A stretch of DNA of 64,000 bases from Alphaproteobacteria bacterium UBA1301. Lineage in GTDB: Bacteria > Pseudomonadota > Alphaproteobacteria > Micropepsales > Micropepsaceae. The first letter of the stretch is position 1, and every line of letters begins with the position of its first letter. Below are positions 43,494-52,133 of the stretch, piece after piece. Under the pieces are notes generated by a model. It did not search any database, was not told where the DNA came from, and was given only the letters and a program-made list of their open reading frames with translations. The position numbers were made by a program, and so were the translations under genes. The stretch spans positions 17,011 through 81,010 of the forward strand of contig DBUB01000001.1 in NCBI GenBank assembly GCA_002307725.1, in the 5' to 3' direction.

Positions 43494-45563
43494 ATGACGT
43501 TGCTGCGACGGGTTGGCCTTTGCGCTGCCGCCGCGTTGCTGTCCGCCGGAGCGGCATGCGGCGCACCGGCTCAAAAAACCTCGTTTTCCTTGCAATTCGG
43601 AGCATCCTGGTATCCCGAGCAATGGCCCGAGCAGCGCTGGGATCGCGATCTCGACCTGATGCAGGCGGCGCATGTCAACGTTGTGCGGATCGGCGAGTTC
43701 GCTTGGAGCAGCCTGGAGCCGACCGAAGGACACTATGATTTCAGCTGGCTCGACCGCGCCATTTCTCGCGCCGCCGCACATCACATCAAAGTTGTGATCG
43801 GTACCCCCACCGCCGCCCCGCCAGCGTGGTTGACGCAGAAATACCCGGACGTTTTGCGGCGTAATGAGGATGGTTCCACCGAGGAACATGGCAACCGGCT
43901 GCAATATAGCTTTGCCAGTCCTCGCTATCGCGCCCTCGCCCGCGACATCGCCGGGCGGCTGGCGGTTCGCTATGGCCACAATCCCAATGTCATCGGCTGG
44001 CAAATCGACAATGAAATCAGCCCGGTATCCTTCGACGCCGCGGCGCAGGCGCAGTTCCATGCCTGGCTCCAGGCGCGCCACAAGACGATCGCGGCCCTGA
44101 ACGCCCAATGGACAACCACCTATTGGAGCCAGACCTACACCAGCTTCGATCAGGTGCCGATGCACCTGACCAACGAGAATCCCGGCCTGCTGCTCGACCT
44201 CAAACGCTTCGTGTCCGACACCTGGACCAGTTATGTCCGCAATCAGGCCGACGTCATCCGGCCGAAAATCGGCAAAAGCCAATTCGTGACGACCAATTCC
44301 ATGCACTGGAATGCCCGTTACGACCACTTTGAGATGCACCGGCTCCTCGATATTGCGGCCTGGGACAATTACATCCCGGAAGGCCGCTACGACTGGGCCG
44401 AGAACGCCCTGCTGCATAATGCGGTGCGCGGCTACAAGCAAAAGAACTTCTGGGTGATCGAATCCCAGGCGGGCTACGTCAATTACGGCAAAATCAACCG
44501 GACCCTCGATCCCGGCGTGATGCGCGAAATGGCCTGGCAGGCGGTCGGCCGGGGGGCCGATGCCCTGCTCTATTGGCAATGGCGCAGTGCCCTCAACGGC
44601 CAGGAACAATATTATGGTACACTCGCTGGTCCCGACGGCGAACCGGTGCCGGCTTATACCGAAGCCAAGCGCATCGGCAGCGAATTTGCCAAAGCCAGTG
44701 CGACCCTCGCCAACACCAGCCCGCGGACCGAGGTCGCACTGATTCAGTCTTACGAAAGCCGCTGGGCGCTGGAATTCCAGCCGCATCACAAAGGCTTCGT
44801 CCCAACCGACGAATTCAGCGCCTTCTACCGGCCCCTGCTACACACCGTTCACAACATCGACATCGTGTCGCCGGACGGCGATCTCGACCGCTACAAGCTG
44901 GTGATCGCGCCAGCGCTGAACCTGCTAACCAAGGCGCAAGCGGATCATCTTGCGGCGTATGTCCGCCGCGGCGGGCATCTGATTCTCGGGCCGCGGAGCG
45001 GTATGAAAGACGAAAACAACGCCCTCTGGACATCGCGTCAGCCCGGGCCGCTGGCCGGATTGCTTGGCGGGCATGTCGAACAGTTCTACGCGCTTGACGC
45101 CCCCGTCACGGTTGAAGGTCTTAAGCACAACGGCACTGCCGACATCTGGGCCGAACATCTAGTTGCCGATGCCCCCGACGTGCACACACTGCTGCGCTAT
45201 GGCGCCGGCAGCGGCTGGCTGGCAGGGCAACCGGCCGCCCTCACGCGTTCGTCCGGCAATGGCACCATCACCTATCTCGGTGCCTGGCTCGGCAATGCGG
45301 CGATGCGGGAATTTCTTGCCACGGCGGTATCCGGCGCTGCGATCCGGCCGGTGCTGCAGGTACCCGACGATGTCGAAGTCAGCACCCGCCAAGGCGCCAA
45401 CAAGTTGGTTCTCATCCTGATCAACCACGGCGACGACGAACGCACCATCGCGTTGCCGCGCCGCATGCAAGACGTCTTGCGCGGCGGGACCACCGGACGG
45501 ACGCTGAATCTGGCGCCGCACGATGCCGCCGTCCTCTTCACCACGGGAAAGATCGCACCATGA
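43494..45563 (+). CDS. GH42 beta-galactosidase, copy 1
   Basis: The product (689 residues) has a signal (MTLLRRVGLCAAAALLSAGAACGA, possibly lipoprotein) and a GH42 TIM barrel. Landmarks are ASWYPEQWPEQRWDRDLDLMQAAHVNVVRIGEFAWSSLEP, split here by the reader at the start of the domain. The acid/base glutamate is in GWQIDNEIS (residue 174) and the nucleophile in VIESQAGYVN (residue 323). A trimerisation-like middle domain and a C-terminal sandwich (LVLILINHGDDERTI) follow. It removes terminal beta-galactose. GGGAGAG upstream fixes the start. A close paralogue follows with a 4-bp ATGA overlap, and the pair looks like a tandem duplication. Confidence 0.92.
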   Translation: MTLLRRVGLCAAAALLSAGAACGAPAQKTSFSLQFGASWYPEQWPEQRWDRDLDLMQAAHVNVVRIGEFAWSSLEPTEGHYDFSWLDRAISRAAAHHIKVVIGTPTAAPPAWLTQKYPDVLRRNEDGSTEEHGNRLQYSFASPRYRALARDIAGRLAVRYGHNPNVIGWQIDNEISPVSFDAAAQAQFHAWLQARHKTIAALNAQWTTTYWSQTYTSFDQVPMHLTNENPGLLLDLKRFVSDTWTSYVRNQADVIRPKIGKSQFVTTNSMHWNARYDHFEMHRLLDIAAWDNYIPEGRYDWAENALLHNAVRGYKQKNFWVIESQAGYVNYGKINRTLDPGVMREMAWQAVGRGADALLYWQWRSALNGQEQYYGTLAGPDGEPVPAYTEAKRIGSEFAKASATLANTSPRTEVALIQSYESRWALEFQPHHKGFVPTDEFSAFYRPLLHTVHNIDIVSPDGDLDRYKLVIAPALNLLTKAQADHLAAYVRRGGHLILGPRSGMKDENNALWTSRQPGPLAGLLGGHVEQFYALDAPVTVEGLKHNGTADIWAEHLVADAPDVHTLLRYGAGSGWLAGQPAALTRSSGNGTITYLGAWLGNAAMREFLATAVSGAAIRPVLQVPDDVEVSTRQGANKLVLILINHGDDERTIALPRRMQDVLRGGTTGRTLNLAPHDAAVLFTTGKIAP

Positions 45564-47632
45564 CCCGCTTTGCTGCGGCGCTCACTTGCGCCCTTCTGGC
45601 AACATCCAGCCTCTGCTTCGCCGCCGAACCGCCCGCCGCCACCGCCTCGGAACGGTTGTGGTACGGCGCAGCTTGGTATCCCGAGCAGTGGCCGTCGAAA
45701 GACTGGGACAAAGACCTGACGTTGATGGAAGCGGCGGGTGTCAACGTGGTCCGCATCGGTGAGTTCGCTTGGAGCAGCCTGGAGCCCTCGGAAGGACACT
45801 ATGACTTTTCCTGGATGGACAAGGCCATCCGCATGGCCGAGCGCCACCATATCAAAGTGGTGATCGGAACGCCGACCGATACACCGCCGGCCTGGTTGAC
45901 GGGAAAATATCCGGACGTTCTCAGGATCGACGCCAACGGCCAGCGCGCCGAGCATGGCGGACGGCGTCAGTTTTCCTATGCCAGTCCGCTTTACCGCAAG
46001 TTCTGCCGCGAGATGGTCGCGAAGCTGGCCGAGCGCTATGGCCACGATGCCAACGTCATCGGCTGGCAAATCGGCAATGAGTTGACCGACGAATCGTTCG
46101 ATGCCGGCACCCGCCAGATGTTCCAAGACTGGCTGAAACAGCGCTACGGCACGTTGGATGCGCTGAACGAAGCCTGGACCACCTCCTATTGGAGCCAGAC
46201 CTATTCCGACTGGAGCCAGATTCCGCTGACCGCCAAGGGCGGCAATCCGGGCTTAATGCTCGAACACAAGCACTTCGTCACCGCAACATGGCGCAGCTTC
46301 GTACAGAACCAGATCGATGCCTTGCGGCCGGCGGTGGAGCCAGGCCAGTTCATCACCACCAATGTCGGCGGGCTCGCCTGGACCGACAACTGGGACCATT
46401 ACACCATCAACGAACCGCTCGATGTCGCCTCATGGGACCCCTATGTCGGCCGCGGCCATTTGAATGCGGTCGATCACGCCTTCCTCAGCGATTTCGTGCG
46501 TGGTTGGAAGCGTCAGAACTTCTGGGTCATGGAAACCCAGCCCGGCTTCGTCAACTGGGCACCGGTCAACAACGCGCTCGATCCGGGCGAAGTGCGGGCG
46601 ATGGCCTGGGAATCGGTCGGCCACGGCGCCGACGCCGTGTTGTTCTGGCAATGGCGCAGCGCGCTCAACGGACAGGAACAGTATCACGGCACACTGATCG
46701 GCCCGGACGGCAATCCGGTGCCGCTGTACCGCGAGTTCAAGGATGTCGGCCGCGAGTTCCAGAAAACGTCCGCGGCGATTGCCGGAACCGTGCCGCAGTC
46801 CGATGTTGCCATTTTGACCACCTATGACAGCCGCTGGGCGATCGATTTCCAGCCGCACAGCGTCGCCTTCGACCAGAAGAAGGTGTTCCTCGACTATTAC
46901 CAGCCGCTGCAGGACCTGACGCATGCAGTGGATGTCGTCAACGCCTATGCCCCGCTCGACCGCTACAAGATCGTGTTTGCGCCGCAGCTCAATGTCATTC
47001 CGCAAGACCTGGCGCAGCGCCTGTCCGATTACGTCAAGCATGGCGGCACGCTGGTTCTGGGACCGCGCAGCGGGATGAAGGACCAGTTCAACCGCCTCAA
47101 CGTCCAACGCCAGCCGGGCCCGCTGGCCGATTTGCTCGGCGGCCGCGTCGAACAGTTCTATGCCCTCGACGAGACCTTGACTGTTGCCGGTTCGGCTGGA
47201 ACCGGCACGGCGTCGATTTGGGGCGAAGATCTGACGGCCAAAGCAGGCGACAGCAAAGTTCTGCTGCGTTTCGGTAAGAACCGCACCTGGTTGAGCCAGG
47301 AAGCGGCGGCCCTGTCGCGCCCCGCGGGCCAAGGCAAGATCGTTTATCTCGGAACGCTGCTCGATCCCAAACTGATGCGCGCGTTCGTTGGCGAACAGCT
47401 CAAAGACGCCCACGTCACGCCATGGCTTGGGGCCCTGCCCGAAGGTGTCGAAGCGATGCGGCGCACCGGCAAGGCGCACGACATTGTGATTCTGATCAAT
47501 CACGGCAACGCGCCGGCAAACATCACGCTTCCCAACGCGATGCGCGATGCCCTTGGCAACAACGACGACGTGCACGACCTGACTCTGGAAAGCCAGGGCG
47601 TGGCCGTGCTGGAGACCAAACATGGAAATTGA
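45560..47632 (+). CDS. GH42 beta-galactosidase, copy 2
   Basis: The product (690 residues) has a Sec signal (MTRFAAALTCALLATSSLCFA) and the same domain order as its upstream neighbour, with the acid/base glutamate in WQIGNELTD (residue 174) and the nucleophile in METQPGFVNWA (residue 325). NVVRIGEFAWSSLEP and ALNGQEQYHGTL are shared almost word for word with copy 1. Small differences near the active site (GNE versus DNE, TQPGF versus SQAGY) suggest different linkage or aglycone preference. It starts inside the stop of copy 1 (ATGA) and overlaps the GH29 start by 11 bp, so the three genes are translationally coupled. Confidence 0.92.
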   Translation: MTRFAAALTCALLATSSLCFAAEPPAATASERLWYGAAWYPEQWPSKDWDKDLTLMEAAGVNVVRIGEFAWSSLEPSEGHYDFSWMDKAIRMAERHHIKVVIGTPTDTPPAWLTGKYPDVLRIDANGQRAEHGGRRQFSYASPLYRKFCREMVAKLAERYGHDANVIGWQIGNELTDESFDAGTRQMFQDWLKQRYGTLDALNEAWTTSYWSQTYSDWSQIPLTAKGGNPGLMLEHKHFVTATWRSFVQNQIDALRPAVEPGQFITTNVGGLAWTDNWDHYTINEPLDVASWDPYVGRGHLNAVDHAFLSDFVRGWKRQNFWVMETQPGFVNWAPVNNALDPGEVRAMAWESVGHGADAVLFWQWRSALNGQEQYHGTLIGPDGNPVPLYREFKDVGREFQKTSAAIAGTVPQSDVAILTTYDSRWAIDFQPHSVAFDQKKVFLDYYQPLQDLTHAVDVVNAYAPLDRYKIVFAPQLNVIPQDLAQRLSDYVKHGGTLVLGPRSGMKDQFNRLNVQRQPGPLADLLGGRVEQFYALDETLTVAGSAGTGTASIWGEDLTAKAGDSKVLLRFGKNRTWLSQEAAALSRPAGQGKIVYLGTLLDPKLMRAFVGEQLKDAHVTPWLGALPEGVEAMRRTGKAHDIVILINHGNAPANITLPNAMRDALGNNDDVHDLTLESQGVAVLETKHGN

Positions 47633-49220
47633 CCGTCGCACCCTCGTCAAAGGCGCTTCTGCGGTATTGGCCGCCAGTGTCGTCGGCCCGGCCGCCGGCG
47701 CACCATCTCCTGATCCCAAGGATTACGCACAGCGCCTCGCTGCCGAACTGACCGGCCTCGACAAAGCCGCGACAAGCGGTCCCTATCGTGCCGATTGGTC
47801 CTCGCTTCAGTATTATCCGCAGCCCGAATGGTATCGCGATGCCAAGTTTGGCATCTTCATCCACTGGGGCGTCTATGCGGTACCGGCGTTCGCCAATGAA
47901 TGGTACTCGCGGAATATGTATGTCCCTGGCAGCGAGGCCTTCAAGCATCACATCGCCACCTACGGACCGCAATCGAAATTCGGCTACAAGGACTTCATCC
48001 CGAAGTTCAAAGCCGAAAAATTCGACGCCAATGCCTGGGTCGATCTCTTCGCCCGCGCTGGCGCCCGTTATGTCGTTCCGGTTGCCGAACACTGCGACGG
48101 CTTCGCGATGTATGCCTCGCACCTGACCGGCTGGAACGTGGCTAAGATGGGGCCCAAACGCGACACGCTGGGCGAACTCGAAAAGGCGATCCGGGCCCGC
48201 GGGCTCAAGTTTGGTCTGTCGTCCCATCGCGCCGAACATACCTGGTGGTACACCGAGGGCACCCAGTACGCGTCGGATGTGCGCGACCCGCGGTATCGCG
48301 GCCTTTATGGACCGGCGCAGCCGATGACCTTGCCCGCCGATCGCGAGCGCATCAAAGGCGAACCCAACTCGGACCATCTGGAACGCTGGCTGCCGCCGTC
48401 CAAGGCGTTCCTCGACGATTGGCTGGGCCGCACCAGCGAACTCATGACCGGCTACAAGCCCGATCTGATGTATTTCGACTGGTGGATCAACCAGACGGCG
48501 TTCGAACCTTACCTCAGGCGGTTTGCGGCGGCGTTCTACAATCGCGCGGCGGTCCTCAAGATGGATCCGGTCGTCACCTACAAGATGGAGGCGTTCGCAC
48601 CCGGCGCGGGGTTGCTCAACATCGAACGCGGCAAACTTCCGGCCTTGCGGCTTCGCCCCTGGCAGACCGAAACTTCGGTCAGCATCAAATCCTGGGGCTA
48701 TGCCGAAAACGATTCCTATCGCACGGCGACGTCGCTCTTGTGCGATCTGGTCGACATCGTCAGCAAAAACGGCAACCTGCTTCTCAACGTCGGGCCCAAA
48801 GCCGACGGCACCATCCCGCCCGAAGCCTCTGCCGTGCTGCTCGAAATGGGCGCCTGGCTCAAGACCAACGGCGAAGCGATCTACGACTCGCGGCCGTGGG
48901 TGATGTTCGGCGAAGGCGACACCGGCAGCGGTGCGGAGGAAAAAAAGGAAGTCACCAACCAGGCCTTCACGCCGTCCGACATCCGCTTCACCAGAAAAGG
49001 TTCGGCGCTCTACGTCATCGGGCTAGCCTATGCGGACAATAACAAGACGCTGGTCAAGACGCTGTATAGCGGAACGCCCTATCTCGACGGCCGCATCGCG
49101 ACGATCGAATTGCTGGGAAGTTCCAAACCGGTAGTCTGGAACCAAACGCCGATTGGATTATCCGTGGAATTGCCGGAACGCGTCGCTTTGCCTTACGTCT
49201 TGCGCATTCGGATGGCATGA
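47622..49220 (+). CDS. GH29 alpha-L-fucosidase
   Basis: The product (532 residues) begins MEIDRRTLVKGASAVLAASVVGPAAGA, a twin-arginine signal. The GH29 barrel has WYRDAKFGIFIHWGVYAVPAFANEWY, the substrate-binding EHCDGFAMY, and the nucleophile aspartate in LMYFDWWIN (residue 286). The family ending appears as DIVSKNGNLLLNVGPKADGTIP. A short C-terminal beta domain follows. It removes terminal alpha-L-fucose from plant side chains. The start overlaps the end of GH42 copy 2. It is the last gene of the rightward operon, and a 12-bp stem hairpin after its stop probably ends transcription. Confidence 0.93.
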   Translation: MEIDRRTLVKGASAVLAASVVGPAAGAPSPDPKDYAQRLAAELTGLDKAATSGPYRADWSSLQYYPQPEWYRDAKFGIFIHWGVYAVPAFANEWYSRNMYVPGSEAFKHHIATYGPQSKFGYKDFIPKFKAEKFDANAWVDLFARAGARYVVPVAEHCDGFAMYASHLTGWNVAKMGPKRDTLGELEKAIRARGLKFGLSSHRAEHTWWYTEGTQYASDVRDPRYRGLYGPAQPMTLPADRERIKGEPNSDHLERWLPPSKAFLDDWLGRTSELMTGYKPDLMYFDWWINQTAFEPYLRRFAAAFYNRAAVLKMDPVVTYKMEAFAPGAGLLNIERGKLPALRLRPWQTETSVSIKSWGYAENDSYRTATSLLCDLVDIVSKNGNLLLNVGPKADGTIPPEASAVLLEMGAWLKTNGEAIYDSRPWVMFGEGDTGSGAEEKKEVTNQAFTPSDIRFTRKGSALYVIGLAYADNNKTLVKTLYSGTPYLDGRIATIELLGSSKPVVWNQTPIGLSVELPERVALPYVLRIRMA

Positions 49221-49232
49221 TCACCTGACGGA

Positions 49233-49259
49233 CGTGCCGGAGATCAAATCTCCGGCACG
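49233..49259. terminator. Bidirectional terminator between GH29 and GH78 copy 2
   Basis: CGTGCCGGAGAT-CAA-ATCTCCGGCACG is a perfect 12-bp stem with a 3-base loop, 13 bp after the GH29 stop. One arm also encodes the last codons of the convergent GH78 gene (stop at 49244-49246), so the hairpin is embedded in coding sequence. A T-run is lacking. Confidence 0.75.
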
Positions 49260-52072
49260 CTGAATCGGTAGTCGCCCGAACCAACCGTTACGATTTTCCC
49301 GTTCGAACCATCTTCCACCTTCAGAACGCCAGGTGCGGCGGCAACCGGCTTGCCGCTCTCGTAAACGCCCGGCGCCACCGGCAGCACGATCGTCGCCTGA
49401 ACACCGGCCGGAATGCCGACGAAGAATTCAATCGCCCCATCCTTGCGCCGCCAGAAGCTGACGATATCGCCGACGACAGAGCGGTATTTCGCCGAACAAC
49501 CGGAAACGGCGGCGACCGTTTGGGGCGCGATACGGATCCGGTCGGGCCCGTTCTTGCGCATATCGAGATTGATGCCTGCCAAACCGCGATAGAACCACGT
49601 CTCGGCCTGTCCGAGCATAAAATGGTTCTGCGAGTTCGGCCGGTTGGCGTTCCAGGCTTCGGTCAAGCTGGTGGCACCTTGCGCCAGTTGATAGGCGTAA
49701 CTGGGGGCATCGGTTCGCGACAGGATATCGCAAAGAAGACTGGCATAGCCGTTGGCCATCAGCGCCAGCACCAAATAATGGAAACCGATTTCGCCGACCG
49801 AGATATGATTGTTCCGCACCCGGATATCGCGGACGAGATTGTCGAGCACTTGCTGGCGGCGTTCAGGGGGCACCAACCCCAGCGCCAGCGGCATGGCATT
49901 GGCCGTCTGGCTATTGCTGTCATAACCGCCGCTCTTCGCATCGAACAGCTTGTCGTTGAAAACGCACTTCAAGGCTTCTGCCTGATTGGCGTACTCCACC
50001 CTGTCGGCCTCGTGCCCGAGCAGTCGCGCGACTTCGGCGATGCCGTCCAGTACCGCGTAATACGAACTCATCGAGGCCAGCGTCAGGCTGGTGAGTTGGG
50101 CCGGTCCCGGGGCCGCAGGCCCCAAATCGTACCAGTCGCCCATGCCGAAACCGATAAGCCCATCCTTAACTTTGGATTTGAGATAAACGGCATAGCGCTT
50201 CATTGCCGCGTAGCCCGTTTCCAGCACGCGGCGGTCGCCGTAATATTGGTAGGCAGCCAGCGGCGCGAGCACGACAGCCGCGCCCCATTCCGGCGAATCG
50301 CGCCAGATCGCATTGGTGCCATCGGCATTGATAAAGGAGACATATTCCGGCGCAATGCCCGGAATCATGCCATTTTCCGTCTGCGCCTCGGCGATGTCGC
50401 CGATCATCTTTTCGTACAGCGTCACGGCATCTTCGTTGCAGAACACCGTGTCGGCATTCAAATAGGTCTGCTCGAGCCAACCCAGCTTCTCGCGATGCGG
50501 GCAATCGGTCAGGACGCTGAAGGTGTTGCTGAGGAGCGCATATTTGATCAGCCGGTGAACCCGATTGAACAATGTGGTGGTGGTTTCGAACAGCCCCGTC
50601 GGCCGGAGATCGGTATGGAGGAACGCCGCTTCCATCTTGAGAAGCACCGGCGCATCCGGCTTGGCAGCATTGGGAGGGACTGCCCCTTCGACCTGGATGT
50701 AGCGAAAACCGTAATAACTGAATTGCGGATGCCAAGTCTCTTTGCCCCGGCCGCTCAAGAAGTAGCGGTAATAGTGTTCGAGATCGGCCCGCCCGCCGGA
50801 ACTTGCTGGATCCACCAGACCGTCCTCGGCAAGCAATTCGGCCGGCGTTAGTTTGACGCTGGCGCCAGCACGACCGCGCACGACGATCTTGGGCCAGCCG
50901 GACATGTTTTGCCCAAAATCGTAGACAAACACGCCGGGTTTGGGCTCGGTGATGGCAACGGGCTTGATGCGCTCGGCCTCCGTCACTGGCGGAATATTTT
51001 GGGCACGCAAGGTTCCGCCCGGCCCTTGCACGATCATAACCTTGCCCCAGGCACCATCAAGCGGTGCAATCATCCAATCGGCAGGGAGAACACGCGCGTC
51101 GAAATCCTCGGCATAGGCCGATGACAAAACGATCGGACCGGAACGCGTACGCCAAGAATCATCGCTGACGATAGTGGACGTGCTGCCATCGGTATGCGTG
51201 ATGGTCAACTGCAGGATCAGTTTTGGCTGCCCGAACGAGCCGACGAATTTGGTGTAGCGCCCAGGGTAACCTTCGGCATTGTACATGCCGTTGCCGAGCA
51301 TGACCGCCAGCGCATTGCGCCCGTGCCGCAGCAGCGCGGTAACGTCGAATGTGTTGTAGAAAACGGTCTTGCGGTAATTAGTCCATCCCGGATTGAGGAC
51401 TCCGCGCGTGGCCGCTTTGCCGTTGACCGCAAGCTCATAATGGCCGAGGCCGCAGATCGAGACGATGGCACTCGCGACCGGCTTGGCAAGCAAAATGTCC
51501 CGGCGAAACACCGGCAGCGGATTCGGCGCAACGGATTTGCTCGGCTGCAGGGCGTTCGGCGGCAGCGGCTGCGGCAGACGATCGGGTTCGGCGGCGATCC
51601 ACTGCGCCCGCCAAGCGCCGAACATGCCGGTCGTGAAGGATGCCGGAGCACTCCAGGCAGACGACGCCCTAGCCCCGTCCCATGTCATGACCGACCACCA
51701 ATATTTCTTCTGTGGCTGCAACACGAGTTCGAGCGGCGATGCGAGACGAAAATCGGACGATTGAACTTTACCGCTGTCCCAGATATCGCCCAAACCGTGT
51801 CGCACTTCTTGGCGCGACGAGCCGACCACAATGCGACATGCCGTCTGGCGGAGATTGCGGCTGCGCCGGTTCTTTGCTCGCAAGATCCAAGTAAAGCGCG
51901 GCTGACGCGTATCGATTCCAACGGGAGATGTGAGCCACTCGACCCGCAAGTCGTCGGCCATCACGCTGGCGCTAGCGCGCGAAGAATTGTTCCGCGCGGC
52001 GGCAAACGCTTCTGATGGAACCAGTCCTGCCAGCCCGATCAGCCCTAACGCCCCTCGTCTTGTCGGCTGCAT
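49244..52072 (-). CDS. GH78 alpha-L-rhamnosidase, exported type
   Basis: The product (942 residues) begins MQPTRRGALGLIGLAGLVPSEAFA, a twin-arginine signal, so it acts outside the cytoplasm. The GH78 order is the same as in the first copy: TSPVGIDTRQPRFTW, then FVYDFGQNMSGWPKIVV, then DCPHREKLGWLEQTYLNAD and NSQNHFMLGQAETWFYRGLAGI. It releases terminal alpha-L-rhamnose. GAGGA precedes the ATG at 52072. It starts 61 bp after the FGGY kinase stop on the same strand, so it may be the last gene of the isomerase, transketolase, kinase operon. Copies 1 and 2 form a cytoplasmic and an exported pair. Confidence 0.92.
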   Translation of the reverse strand: MQPTRRGALGLIGLAGLVPSEAFAAARNNSSRASASVMADDLRVEWLTSPVGIDTRQPRFTWILRAKNRRSRNLRQTACRIVVGSSRQEVRHGLGDIWDSGKVQSSDFRLASPLELVLQPQKKYWWSVMTWDGARASSAWSAPASFTTGMFGAWRAQWIAAEPDRLPQPLPPNALQPSKSVAPNPLPVFRRDILLAKPVASAIVSICGLGHYELAVNGKAATRGVLNPGWTNYRKTVFYNTFDVTALLRHGRNALAVMLGNGMYNAEGYPGRYTKFVGSFGQPKLILQLTITHTDGSTSTIVSDDSWRTRSGPIVLSSAYAEDFDARVLPADWMIAPLDGAWGKVMIVQGPGGTLRAQNIPPVTEAERIKPVAITEPKPGVFVYDFGQNMSGWPKIVVRGRAGASVKLTPAELLAEDGLVDPASSGGRADLEHYYRYFLSGRGKETWHPQFSYYGFRYIQVEGAVPPNAAKPDAPVLLKMEAAFLHTDLRPTGLFETTTTLFNRVHRLIKYALLSNTFSVLTDCPHREKLGWLEQTYLNADTVFCNEDAVTLYEKMIGDIAEAQTENGMIPGIAPEYVSFINADGTNAIWRDSPEWGAAVVLAPLAAYQYYGDRRVLETGYAAMKRYAVYLKSKVKDGLIGFGMGDWYDLGPAAPGPAQLTSLTLASMSSYYAVLDGIAEVARLLGHEADRVEYANQAEALKCVFNDKLFDAKSGGYDSNSQTANAMPLALGLVPPERRQQVLDNLVRDIRVRNNHISVGEIGFHYLVLALMANGYASLLCDILSRTDAPSYAYQLAQGATSLTEAWNANRPNSQNHFMLGQAETWFYRGLAGINLDMRKNGPDRIRIAPQTVAAVSGCSAKYRSVVGDIVSFWRRKDGAIEFFVGIPAGVQATIVLPVAPGVYESGKPVAAAPGVLKVEDGSNGKIVTVGSGDYRFSVPEI

Positions 52073-52133
52073 CTGGCTTGTCCTCTGAAGATCAATCCGG
52101 TTCCGTCAAGTGGAGAAGCGTTTTGGCGAGCGA

